Source: Adiantum capillus-veneris
Lineage: Eukaryota > Streptophyta > Polypodiopsida > Polypodiales > Pteridaceae
Reading direction: 5' to 3'
NCBI GenBank assembly: GCA_014529385.2
Contig: CM043969.1
Location: 15,375,446 to 15,439,445, forward strand
DNA: 64,000 nucleotides
Part shown: positions 44,278 through 55,681 of the stretch, in pieces
How the letters are laid out: each line of letters opens with the position of its first letter
How positions within the stretch are numbered: position 1 is the stretch's first letter
Made by a program: the position numbers and the translations under genes
The notes under the pieces: generated by a model
What the model was told of the DNA's origin: nothing
Databases searched by the model: none
Seen by the model: the letters and a program-made list of their open reading frames with translations, nothing else

Positions 44278-44760
44278 TTGGGACAATACTTTGAGGGTGA
44301 TGAATCCAATGCAACCATACCAATCACTACTAAGGGATTAACTGTGAAGGGAATCCTTGATGGTGGCGTTGGGGTCAGCATTGTGACTAAAAATTGGTGG
44401 GAAACTATGGGAAGACCTCACCTTGCAACCACAACCATAGTAGTGAAGATGGCCAATGGGTCTATTGTTAAACCTATTAGGATGCTAGAAGATCTCAAGA
44501 TCAAGGTCTTTGGACATAAAATAAGAGTTACCTTCATTGTTAAGGATTTCTCCAAGCACACTATGGCATCTGAGATGATCTTATGACGTCCTTTCATGAG
44601 GGAAGAAAATATGGTGCATGACTGGTCTAAAAACCATGTCTACCTTCAGCTCCAAGATTCTGTCATTCGAGTGGATCTTGTAACTGGTCGAGCAAATCCC
44701 CTAGGAAAAAGGTTTATAATTGATCATAGATCTGACACCACAGTTCACTCATCCCTATTG
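44278..44760 (+). pseudogene. Gypsy-type aspartic protease fragment, copy B
   Basis: The frame repeats copy A (GLTVKGILDGGVGVSIVTKN; SEMIL) but is interrupted by TGA at 44584 where copy A reads GGA (ILG to IL-stop). After the stop the frame continues as RPFMREENMVHDWSKN into LPRMTESDKVDWVHL. There is no start context or partner domain to make it functional. Confidence 0.6.
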
Positions 44761-44905
44761 CAGTATTGTTACACATGTAAAGCGGACACTGATGTTGGGG
44801 AAGATTCTCCTTATATGGATGTACTACCTAGGATGACTGAGTCGGACAAGGTGGATTGGGTCCACCTAGCAGCAACCATAGACACCTGGGGAAACACGGG
44901 GACTA

Positions 44906-45019
44906 TGTAACATTTAATGGTCTAGTAACTTGTGTGTAGTGGAATATAGCATGAACATAGTGAGCATTTCATTAGAGTAGCTTCCTAATGAAATAACAAG
45001 AGTGCTTAGGTGGAGAGAG
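44906..45019 (-). repeat. Truncated 3' LTR of the gypsy element
   Basis: TGTAACATTTAATGGTCTAG... matches the first 114 bases (+ strand sense) of the 191-bp LTR, then joins pol sequence at GGAGAGAG/TTTGAGG. The missing 77 bp and the polypurine tract were lost in one deletion. Confidence 0.85.
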
Positions 45020-46255
45020 TTTGAGGTGGCTCTCCTTTGTAAGGCTTTAATAGGATCACATGGAAAGCATTGTGTATGAGCCAGTGATTAGGAAACTTGA
45101 GTTCATAGGCCATCTCATTGATTGGCCTAAGAATCTGGAAGGGACCATAGTGCCTTTTTGCTAACTTAGCATAGTACTTTTGGTGTCCCGTAGGATTCTT
45201 GCATGTCATGTGCTTTAATCGAGCCATGGGAAATTTGAGTAAGACCCAATCATTTTCTTTAAAGGCTTGGGTTGTTTTGTGCTTGTCAGCAGAAGCAGCC
45301 TTTTTCCTTTGCTGTGACATAGAGATATAGCATCCCTAATCTTTTGAAAAGATTCTTGTAGGTCTTGGCTATACTCATCTACAGCGGAGATCTTCCAGTG
45401 TACCTTAAGTACCAAGGGACTTTTTTATCTTCCCTCAATTACCTCAAAAGGTGCTTTTCCCGTGGAAGTATGTACAGTGTTATTGTAGGCATACTCCACT
45501 AAGGGTAAGTACTTCTCCCATTGGGATCTTTGATCTACTTCTGTGACATAGGCTTTTAGTAGATCGAGAATTGTTAGGTTAGCTATTTCACTTTGGCCAT
45601 CCGTTTGCTGGTGATAGGCTAAAGAGAAGTTTAGCCTTGTTCCTGAATTATCAAAGAGACCCTTCCAAAAATTACTGGTCATTCTAGGATCTCTATCCAA
45701 CACTATGGACATTGGAAAGCCATGGTACTTGAAGATTTGTGAAATGAATAGGGTTGCCATTTGATGGGCCTTGATAGTCTTTTTGACAGGTATAAAATGA
45801 CCTTGTTTACTGAACCTGTCTACTATCATCCATATTCACGTATTCCCATGGATAGACTTAGGCAATCCAAAGATAAAATCCATGGATATGATCTCCCATG
45901 GTGAATTAGGGATTGGCAAAGGTTGAAGCAATCCAAGTTTCTTCCCTCTATCAAACTTCATCTTTTGGCATACCACACATTTAGAAACATACTCTTGTAT
46001 GTTTGATTTCATGGTAGGCCAATAGAAATATGTTTCAATCCCCTTTAGGGTAGACTAAATCCCTCTATGCCCTGCATAAGGAGGAGCATGAGATTCATAC
46101 ATTACTTTCTCACATAGTGAGCTAGTAATGCATAGTCTATTGCCATAGAGAAGATAACCATCTTGTAAAGTAAATGGTTCCTCTTTCTTCCCTAGTGCAA
46201 GGGTTGAAATCACATCTCTAAAGTTGGGAAGACTCGGGATCAATAGCAAACTCAT
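45020..46255 (-). pseudogene. Gypsy integrase region
   Basis: Reading on the - strand: the start of the integrase zinc domain (SHAPPYAGHRGI, then a stop), KCVVCQK, the core with D in MDFIFGLPKS, a stop, MIVDRFSKQGHFIP, D in IVLDRDPRMTSNFW and E in QTDGQSEIANLT, then LVEYAYNN. The C-terminal domain (WVLLKF, AKLAKRHYGPFQIL, NAFHVILLKPYKG) is at 45006-45320. Integrase inserts the cDNA into the genome. Stops (near 46057 and 45833) and a frameshift near 45420 break the frame. Confidence 0.85.
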
Positions 46256-48209
46256 CTATCATAGAAGATAGATCATTGTGAGTTGCTATGGAAACCGCAT
46301 TCACTCTCGTCCGTCTTGAGAGTGCATCGGCTACTTGATTATGCTTGCCAGTAATGTGAGCAATATGAAAATGAAATTGCGAAAGGAAATTTTCCCATAT
46401 CATTTGTTTGTCGGAGATCTTGGTCTGCGTCATGAAGTACTTAAGACTTTGGTGATCCGTTCGTCGAATGAAAGCAGTCCCCAATAAATAGTGCTTCCAT
46501 GAGTCTAAGGCATGTAGAACTGTGAGGAGTTCCTTTTCATATATGCCTAGAGCTTGCTCAACAGGGTCGAGCCTTCGACTTTCATAGCCTATGGTGTGCC
46601 CTTCTTGAAGCAAAACAGCTCCAAGGAAATCACCACAAGCATCACATCGGACCTCAAATGGCTTTGAGAGATCCGATAGTGTAAGCACAGGTTGAGAGAT
46701 AAGCTTTTCAAAATCATTGTTCTCCTTGGCAAACCATATGTACCTAACATTTTTCTTTGTTAGGTCATGTAATGGTCCTACTATTAGTGAGAACTTTTCT
46801 ATGAAGCATCTATAGTATGCACACGTACCTATAAAGCTTCTTAATTCATGAAGATACCTTGGTTTAGGGCATCCTTTTATTACCTCTAACTTTGATGGAT
46901 CCATTTGGATGCCATCTTGAGAGATAATGTGACCTAAATACTGAATCTCTTGTAAGAAAAATTCACTTTTCTTTTGATAAACATAAAGTTTATTCTCTCT
47001 TAGAACTTGAAATATTACTTGGAGGTGTTGCTTGTGTTCGTCTAATGAATTAGAGTAGATGATATCATCAAAGAACACTCTAGTAAAGGTTCGGTGAGGC
47101 TTGAATAGCTTCTCCATCAAGCGGTTGAATGTGGCCGGTGCATTGGTCAAGCCAAAAGGCATGACAATCTATTCATAAAGACCAAACGTAGTGCGAAATG
47201 CGGTCTTTACAATGTCTTGATCAACTATCCTTATTTGATGATAGCCACTTTTTAGGTCAATCCTACTGAAGTAGGTAGACCCTTGTAGCTTATCAAATAG
47301 TTCTTCTACCCGTGGAATGGGAAACCTATTCTTGATAGTGATCCTATGTAGTGCTCTATAGTCAACACACATATGATATATGCCGTCTTTCTTTTGCACT
47401 AGTAGCACAGGAGAACAAAATGGAGATGAGCTAGGCCTAACCATGCCCTTCTCAACTAACTCATGCACTTGCCGCATAATCTCCTCTTGTTGAGCTTGAG
47501 AAACTCTATAAGGATGTTTGTTAGGTGGTGAACTTCCTGGAAGAAGTTCAATTGCATGGTCATCATTGCCTCGTTTAGGAGGTAGCTCACAAGGGATGTT
47601 GTCAATAAAGACATTTTGAAACCCCTTGAGAAAATCGTATAACTCTAATTCCTTTTGATTGTGTATATTTTCTTTTACTAAAACATTAAGTTCATTTTGA
47701 GAATCTTTAACAAAAATCATGTACACGGAAATAGATCTCTTTATTGACTTGTTGAAAGCTTGTGTATGTACAATGGGTATAGTGTTACCCATTTCCTTAG
47801 AATCTATATACATATCTTTTTCCCTGCACTTAAAGAAGATTCTCTTTTCAGGGAATTTAACATTGGCAGCCATGCAATCAAACCATGATTCCCCTAGGGT
47901 TACATCCTCATGCATGAGAGGAGAGATAAATAAGTCCTCTTTGTCCACATAGCTTTGGACATGGAACCTCAATTTCCCGATTAAGGGAGTGACTAAAGCT
48001 TCTTGCCCCTTGAAAGCACTGTCTATGGGTAGGACATCTCCCATCTCGTAGGCTTGTATGCCTAGCTTGGTGGCCAACTCTATAGATATAAAATTGTGAG
48101 TAGAACCAGGGTCAAAGAGAATAAGAGCATCATGTTCTCTTACCTTTTCCCAACGATGGCATAGAGGAGATCCTTTGTGGTGAGTTTCCTCCTCTTGGAT
48201 TTCGACCAA
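46218..48209 (-). pseudogene. Gypsy protease, RT and RNase H, one nonsense codon
   Basis: The upstream part (47169-48209) holds protease motif LILFDPGSTHNFIS (DPG where DSG is usual), RT motifs YHMCVDYRALHRIT and FSRIDLKSGYHQIR, and stops at TTFGLYE. The downstream part (46218-47162) resumes in the same frame at IVMPFGLTNAPATFNR. It has FFDDIIYSNS as the YxDD site, then RNase H with VRCDACGDFLGAVL, EKELLTVLHAL, RTDHQSLKYF and HNQVADALSRR. The break is a single TAG at 47166-47168 where relatives have W (YEWIVMPFGL). The block is otherwise well preserved. Confidence 0.9.
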
Positions 48210-49732
48210 GGTAGCTCTAGGAGGATCATGGTGGTTGTTCTTTTGGGGACAAGCGCGGTACGCATGCCCTTGTTTACCGCACTTGAAACACCGGTTATCC
48301 TTGCGATAACGCTCAAGCTCTTCAGGAGAGAGTTTATTTTTGCCTTTGTAAACTCCCTTCTCCTTAGCTTTGTGGGAATTTCCCTTAGGAGACTTTTGGA
48401 CATTGTCCTTCCCCTTAGGCTCATTGGAACCCTTGTTTTTAGGGGGCTTAGAATTCCTCTTAGCCCCTGTTTGGAAATTGATTCAAGAGGCCACCATAAA
48501 ATGATGTATTACCGCCGATATGGTGCGTGGCCTTTGGGAGTTGACATACTCCACCATTTCTTCGGTTAAGCCCGCACAAAATTGCTGTTTTTGCTCTCCA
48601 AAATCCAGCTTTTTGAAGACAGTGGCTTTGAGTTGTATGTCCCAAAACTTGTCTACATATTTGTGGATGGATTCGTAGGGAGAGAGCTTCAAGCTTTTCC
48701 ATTCGGTGAGTACTTTGTCTTTGGCATCGGTGGCCAAAAAATACTTCATAATGGAAGCTCTTAAAACTTTCCATGTTTGTGGAGCTTCACCATTGGCCCT
48801 AGGCTAGACCACCATTGTTTGGTGGAGTTTTGAAAGTGCATAGCTACATGGCGTAGCTTAGAGGACTCCGTCAAGCCCTCATCTCCGAACGCCGCATCGA
48901 ATTGTTGGATAAAGGCCAAGACTTTGTCCGTAGCACCAAAAGTGCCATCCTAGGTAAGGAAAGAGATGCTCTTCCCTCCCTCTTTGAACTTCTTGAGCTT
49001 GGAGACCTCTTCCATGCGGCATAGGATTTCCTATGGCCTCTTACTTTTTATGGTTCAAAGGTTTCACCATCACTTTCTTTGGAAGATGAAGAATTTGAGG
49101 AAGATGGAGAAGAGGGTGAACTCTTTATCGCCTTTTTCTTGCCTTGATCTTTGTTGTCTTCACCATCACTTTCATAAGAGGAAGAGGATGAAGAAGATGG
49201 AGAAGAGGGTGTCCTCTTTCTCGCCTTTTTCTTCTCTTGCTTTTTGTCATCCCTCTTTGCAGTATGGTGTGGAGAAGTGTGATGGTCTTCTCCGTTTTGG
49301 AGGCAACGGAGAGCGTTTAGCCCGTCATCTTTGTGGAGCCATCTCTACCAAGGTGGTGGGAGACTCACTTCTTTCTCATTCATTTGGTGGAGGCTCTTGA
49401 TTTCTCCTTTGAGAAGGAGATGCTTCATCAAGGAGAAAATTTTTGAGCCCTTCATAGGGATCCTCTTATTCTTCCCGAATTGGAGAGAGACTTCTTTTGG
49501 AAGTCTCGCAAGGAGGCTTCCTAGGTTCTCTTTCGTCATGGTGGGGAGCTTGGAGAATCCCATGAGCACGGAGCTGTCGTTGCACTTCACTTTGGAGGGA
49601 TGGATTGCCCATGGCTTGTTGAAGCCTAAAAACAAGATAGTTAACAAGCATCGGGGCATCATTAGTAGCTTGCTCATTAGCAAAATCAAAGTTATCAACA
49701 TTAATTTTACTATCTTTACTATTGTTAGCCAT
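48210..49732 (-). pseudogene. Gypsy Gag with zinc knuckle
   Basis: The N terminus is MANNSKDSKINVDNFDF at 49732, the gag domain is at 48483-48749 (ATDAKDKVLTEWKSLKLSPY, FWDIQLKATVFKKLDF), and the knuckle CFKCGKQGHAYRAC is near 48250-48292, just before protease. Frameshifts and stops occur between 49465 and 48750 and near 48480. An acidic-basic low-complexity stretch encoded near 49050-49250 contains two similar ~100-bp segments. The protein would form the particle and bind RNA. Confidence 0.75.
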
Positions 49733-50137
49733 TCTAACAACTTTTAGGTGTAAACTTTTAAGGTGTACTTTGGCACTTCAAGCCCTAGTTGGTACTCCTC
49801 TTTACCCCTTTAGAAAAAGCACTCAAGCTACTGTACTCGTGGCTCGAATACCATTAATTGCAAGGAATAGAAGAGAGGGTCGTTCAACACCAAAACAACA
49901 CCGGCTCCTGTCAAGCTTCTAATAGCTGATCAATAGTGGTTAAGCCGTAGGTAAGCCCTGTAGGACTCCACTATTAAGACCATAGCTCTTGATGGTGATG
50001 TCCCGTTAACTGCACAAAGGCAGGCGCACTGCAAGGCTGAAAAATCCCTATTCTACTTACTCACATGAAATTAATAGTACCAACCATTTATAACTAGCTT
50101 GAGGACCTCCCTTCTTGAGCAAGAAATGAGAAACCTT

Positions 50138-50151
50138 GTGCTTTGATACCA
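50138..50151 (-). other. Primer-binding site (tRNA-Met type)
   Basis: On the - strand TGGTATCAAAGCAC follows the 5' LTR end (…TTTTACA) by one base. It matches the tRNA-Met 3' complement except for A in place of G at position 9. Confidence 0.8.
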
Positions 50152-50152
50152 A

Positions 50153-50343
50153 TGTAAAATTTAATGGTCTAGTAACTTGTGTGTAGCAGAAAATAGCATG
50201 AACATAGTGAGCATTTCATTAGAATATCTTCCTAATGAGAATAACAAGAGTGCTTGGGTGGAGAGAGCAACAAAAAGCATAACACCTAGTTAGATAGCAT
50301 GAACAATACTTCAAAAGAGAGAGACATTAAGCAATTGACAACA
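50153..50343 (-). repeat. 5' LTR of the gypsy element
   Basis: The 191-bp repeat has + strand ends TGTAAAATTTAATGG ... AATTGACAACA. Its length and ends equal those of the solo LTR at 29106-29296. Confidence 0.85.
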
Positions 50344-52420
50344 GTTGAGGATTGTATTTGCATGGAGCCAGTCCCCCCTCCAAAAGGATTTGTATTATGG
50401 TTTCTCCCATCAAGAGAGACATTTTACAATACAATTCTTTGTGTTCCTTCAATACTAGCTAGTGCAATGAAGATGGAAACTTCATGCACTAAGCAAAACA
50501 CTTATCAAACACAACATCAATTCCCTCACGGTCTTAGATCCAAGACCTCACACACCTTCGAAGATGGTGAGAGCTAGCGGGGTATGAGAGTAGATTGAGA
50601 GGAAGAAAACAACAATTTAGAAATTTTGGGAAAAATGCACAAAAATGGGCCAATTCTTCTTGCCTCCATTTCTAAGAACAACTATACTCTGGTTGAGGAT
50701 ACACATCATTCTTGTCTATAATTCCTAAATGAATGCTAGCATGAGAAGGATTTTCTTTTTCATCTTGCAAGCAATTGCCATGTATACACATATCTATACA
50801 AACTACTAACCAAGTGCTATCTGCGAAGCTCTAAGTTTTATCTTGGAGCTCAATTCTTGTGGCAAATGTTACATGTAGGTGTAAAAGATGTATGGTCCTA
50901 GGGCATATGTTTGATGCTAATACTACAAGAGTGGTGCAGATCCTCTCCTTGAAAAGTACCGTGAGAGTTTGAAAGTATGCTTCTCCATAGACAGGATCAT
51001 GTCTAAAGAATTTGTGAGAGTCAAGACAATTGGTTCAGGGTGTGTGCCACCTATCTCTTATACCTATTTTTTTTGTGCAAGCAAGCATAAAGGGTCATAA
51101 TAAATTAGAAAAATATAATGGTTAGTTTTCATGACGGAATATACCTATTTTAACCAATGACCAATAGCTCCCTCATCGAAAAAATTCTTGTCAACACAAA
51201 CCAAATGGGTGGTCCAAATTGTGTTGATATTAACATAGAAAAGAGGTTGCTCAATTCTAAGAGTACTTGTAGAGATCTTGCAAGGTGACCACCTTGGAAT
51301 CTTCTCGCATATCTTTGTATCATAAGAATTAGAACCACCTCAAATAAGCGTTGAGGAGGTAAGGGGTCTAGAAGAGTGACGGCCCCCCAAATATGAGCCT
51401 ATTATATTCCTTAATTGTTTCAATTTTTATCTTATAACATGCTTGATATGTTAGCCTAATAAATGACATGGTCGTCCGCTAAAGCCTTGGAAGAGGAATC
51501 AAATCTTTGCTTCTACTAGTCCTCAAAGGCCATACTGCTTCTTACCCATTTTCCCTTCTATTTTTTCCTATGTGAACAACGCATCTTGGCATAACTAGTT
51601 TCTTGCATAAGGATTTCAACGAGGCAAAGAAGATATGCTAGCAAAATAGCAACGAGTCCTGAGATGAAAAAAAGAGCTGCATGTTTATTTTGATGCAATA
51701 CTAGTAGCTCTCTTACCTTATGTGCATCTCCAAAGTTCAAATCGACAACCTCTAAGAAAGAGTGAAGCTCGAACTTGAGGTAGAGCGAGATGAAAGCATT
51801 GCATCCATTCAAAAACATTATGCTTCTCTTGAAATGGTTAGCAAAAGGGGGTGTGCTCTCAAAGGATGTGTGCACTCACTAGGTAATCCCATGAAAAGTA
51901 TAAATGGTGTTTCCATTATTTAGCTCAGGAGTCAGGAGTCAGGACAAAAGAACCATGTGAAATTCAGTATTAAGGAAATGCACTTTAAGTTGAATTTTGA
52001 AATTGAAACTTCAGATTTGTCAGATTTTGACGATGGCTCTCCCATGTCGTCTGTAGATACCATTTATTGCCGTACGTCACCTGCTACGCTGTACTTTGTT
52101 GCTGTGACAAAACCTCAGCCATGCGTGATAAAGCTTGTACCTCAAAGATCTTGTGCTTCATAGTGGTGAGCCGGTAGCTGCAGACAACAACCCTCCCTGC
52201 ATTGTTGAGGTTAACATCATCCAATATGAGTGATAAAGCTTGTACCTCTGAGATCTTGTGCTTGACGATGGTGCAGACGATGGTGAGATGGTGCCTGCCC
52301 ACAACAACCTCAACTAGGTTTTCCTGCAGTGTTGCTAATTGAATATGCTTGTACTTCTAACCCCAACCATTCATAGCACTTGGAATAGGTAGCTACAGAG
52401 CGATCGTGGTGATGAGCAGA

Positions 52421-52451
<31 letters not shown>

Positions 52452-53210
52452 CAAAGAGAGGTCATAAAGCAAAGATGCTGTAAGCCTCCTACCTGTACTG
52501 CTACCTAGCATTTCTCCACGACTAACTGATGAATCGTCAAGTTTTCTAAATCTCCTTGAATTTGATGTGGTGCACATTGCTTGCTGCTTCATCCATTGAT
52601 CTGTGTTTCAACGATGCCCTTGGATCCATTATTGGTATTTTCACGAATGCCCTTTATTGGTATTGTGCACAGGGGCGTGCACCACCGACAGGGGCAAAGC
52701 TCAGCCATTCATAGCGGTTGACGATGATGAGATGATAGCTACAGAGCGACAAATGTGATGAGCGAAGGACAACATGGAGATATTAGACCGATGGTAGCTA
52801 CCGAGCGATGGTGGTGATGAGCGGCAGACAACATGGAGTTATTAGCAAATCCAAAATAGAAATGGAGGAGAAAGTTTTGGTAATTGGGGCACGGAGTTGA
52901 AGGGAAGGAGGATCAGGTGGTGGAAGGAGAAGTCAGTGACCTTATCATAATAAGGAGGCATTTATACTTTGAGTTGCATCTACAAGTTGGACCTCTCTCC
53001 CATGAATTGGCTAATCTATAGTTAATTTCTCCAAGGATCCAATCATGTGCACAATTTTATGCATGCTCGTGCTTGTTACTCGCCAATTGTGCCATGCAAG
53101 CACGCGCATGAGTAGTTTTGCCCATAGAGCATGTAATTTAAAATGTTTGAAAAGCTTAAAGTTTTTGTTGCTGCAAGCCATAGTTAGATTGAACCATCTG
53201 ATGTGAGTGT
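50344..53210. other. No recognisable gene
   Basis: Only short motif-free frames occur. There are local direct repeats: GTGATAAAGCTTGTACCTC at 52128 and 52231, and GGTAGCTAC.GAGCGA...GTGATGAGC near 52388, 52735 and 52792. A GA microsatellite is also present. The source element could not be identified. Confidence 0.45.
52424..52450 (+). repeat. (GA)n microsatellite
   Basis: About 13 GA dinucleotides. Confidence 0.95.
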
Positions 53211-53309
53211 TGGTGGTGGGCGTTTTGTAGCTAACACAGCAATAGGCTCTAGCCTCATGCCCTTTATTAAGGTAGAGGCTTACACCTTTGGGTCCATTAT
53301 GTGCCTAGA

Positions 53310-54130
53310 GCAAGGCTAATTAAGGCTCGAACTTAAGTTGAAGCCGCTCATGCTCTTATTGGCTTTGGACAAGATGGAGGGTCAAATTATTGGTTACAAA
53401 TTTGGAGCAAAGCAATGGCTCGAACTTAAGTTCGAGCCTCATGTCCCTTACTGTTTACATATCGTCATGAGGCTCGAACTTAAGTTCAAGCCTCATGTCC
53501 CTTACATAACTAAATAAGGCAACTGCTCGAACTCAAGTTCGAGCTTCATGGCCCTTATATACCTAGAGCAAGGAATGGATCGAACTTAAGTTCGAGCCTC
53601 ATGTGCCTTACATACTTGAAATAAAACAATTGCTCAAGTTCGAGCTTCATGGCCCTTACATACCTAGAGCATGAACAAGAGATTAATTTTGAGTCTCATG
53701 TCTTTACCTATGGGTTTGGAACAAGGTAGAGGCTCGAACGCTTCACCCTCGTTATATATACCTAGAGCATAGCCCAAAGAGTTTGAACTTTAGCCTTGCC
53801 TCAGGTATTAAAAGAGACATATAAGGCTTGAACTTAAGCTCGAGCCTCATTTCCTCTATATTTATGTTTGAGCATCATGTCCTCTATGTACCTAGATCAA
53901 GGTGGAGTCTTCAACTTACCACTTTTGTACCATTTAGATGAAGGTTTATGATTTTTAAGTCCTATGTCCCTTACTACCTAGACCGAGGTAAAGGAGTTGT
54001 AGCCTTGTGTTGATTATGTATCTACAACAAGGTGGATGCTTCAATTATGCTCCTTCCATATCAATATCAAGGTGAGGGCTCAAATTTTGAGTGTGCTCAT
54101 CATGTCCTATTGGTACCTTAAACGTGGTGG
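53310..54130. repeat. ~53-bp minisatellite with palindromic core
   Basis: Units start near 53417, 53471, 53524, 53577 and 53630, a step of 53-54 bp. Each carries GCTCGAACTTAAGTTCGAGC (a near-perfect 20-bp palindrome) followed by CTCATG.CCCTTACATACC. Looser copies extend left to about 53310 and right to about 54130. No frame is preserved. Confidence 0.85.
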
Positions 54131-55031
54131 TAGCTTTAGCCTAGTGCCACTTATGTACCCCCATTCAATACCTAGTGAAAGGTGGAAGGTTACACAAAGG
54201 GACATAGAATAGGGGCACATAGGGGACATGAACCTCAAGCACAATTCCTAACAAGGGGTAGAATCTTATAGTAAACATTGACCTTCTTGTCCTTTTTTAT
54301 AAAAAAAAATGAATATATTCATTTGAGAAGCATGCCCATTATATACCCAAGCATTCTCCCTATATATTAGTGAATTAGTGAGCAACGGCAAAAAGTGAGG
54401 GTTGAGCATAAGTTTAAGCCCCTACTCATTTGCTAGTGTCTCATTTTTATAAGGCATAAAGGGTCTGCATAAACACCCATTAGGTCAAGCTCAACAAAAA
54501 ACATTGCAATTATAAGTTCCTTTTTTAAAAATGGGACTTGAATAATTCCCAAAATTCCTAAATATGTTTTAGAAGGAGTATTCTTACGAGAAAGATGTAC
54601 ATCTCCTCACATAATCACTCATATTAGCATAGCTTATCTTAGTAATTAGCATGGTAGAGGAGATGAGCATGCATTGAAGCTTGGCTCTTGGTTGGATTTG
54701 CATCACAAAGACAAGAGTTGTTGGTGTAGGCCTTCCTTCTTACAAGCTTGGAGTAGGTGATAATCTTTCCATTAAAGCTTGAGAAGGAGAGAGAGTCTTC
54801 TTACTCCACACATGAGCTAGTGTGAGTGTGTAGGTGATAATGCCCTTGAAAAATCAGCCCCCTCTCTCTCTTGGTCAACTCCTCTTGCTATTTGCTCTTG
54901 CTAGCATCCTATTGGACCTCCTCAAGCTTAGCCAATGGTAATTAAGTAGCATAAGTGATAGCCTTCTAACATGTGTCCCCCTTTCCCCTTTTGTGAAAGC
55001 TTTAGGTAATTAATAAATGTAACTAAACTCT
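54131..55031. other. No recognisable gene
   Basis: AT-rich sequence with short frames only. It ends at the CACTA terminus at 55032. Confidence 0.45.
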
Positions 55032-55059
55032 CACTACAAGAGGTTGTGTGCTCTTGTGA

Positions 55060-55310
55060 CGCTGTTAGCGACGGAAATACACTGGGTTTTTATAACCCCC
55101 GGCATAGCTAAAACCGTCGCTAATAGCGTCGCTATATGCGACGCTATAGGCGTCTCTATAAGCGTCGCTATATAGAGACGCTCATAGCGACGGTCATAGT
55201 GACGGTCATAGTGACGGTTATAGCGACATTTACACAGAAGTCTATAGCGACGCTTATAGCAACGCTCCAGAGCCATAAATAGCGACGGTTATAGCGACGC
55301 CCGAGAGAAT
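55060..55310. repeat. CACTA subterminal repeat array
   Basis: Many copies of AGCGACG, its complement CGTCGCT and variants (TATAGCGACGC, CATAGTGACGGT) occur in both orientations. Such arrays bind the element's accessory protein in En/Spm systems. Confidence 0.85.
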
Positions 55311-55681
55311 TTTCTTTTTGGTGACAGGGCATTGAATGCCCTGCCACCCATCAACCATATTGTACTTGATTCACTTTTTAAAAAAAGTGCAAGGGTAGAT
55401 AATAGACCCAAAATAGGCACCCACAAGATGCATTGTTTGCAAAATTGACAAGCGTAAAATTGACAATTGTACACATCATAGGCAAAATGAATTGATTGGC
55501 AAATGTAATAATGACAATTGTACAACATCATAGGCATAAAGAATTGATTGGCAAAATGAACTGCGGTGACAAATGTAATAATATACATGGTTCAAAAAGA
55601 CGTATAAAATCCGTCTCATGATACATAAGCTATGAGAAACCCTAAACTAATGCTATCTAGCTACGGCTAAACTGACGTCGT

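Larger units (their letters stand above)
43962..45019 (+). repeat. Long direct repeat, right copy (gypsy-protease chimera)
   Basis: It starts GCAACCTTGATACTAAGC, matching 28159 onward with about 98% identity, and extends through the protease fragment and 114 bp of LTR. Unlike the left copy, its LTR is truncated at 45019 and joins the gypsy pol end. The shared chimera/LTR junction shows that the junction existed before the copies separated. Confidence 0.85.
44906..50343 (-). mobile_element. Ty3/gypsy retrotransposon, decayed
   Basis: The element lies on the - strand: a complete 191-bp 5' LTR at 50153-50343, a primer-binding site, gag, protease, RT, RNase H, integrase, then only 114 bp of the 3' LTR (44906-45019). 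The polypurine tract and the rest of that LTR are deleted. Flanks (GACTA left, GTTGA right) do not form a target duplication. Several stops and frameshifts interrupt gag and pol. I saw no chromodomain after the integrase. Confidence 0.88.

Noticed and set aside
53417-53700. CRISPR-like array
   Set aside because: Spacers are themselves related and short, the units are degenerate, and the context is plant nuclear DNA. It is a minisatellite.
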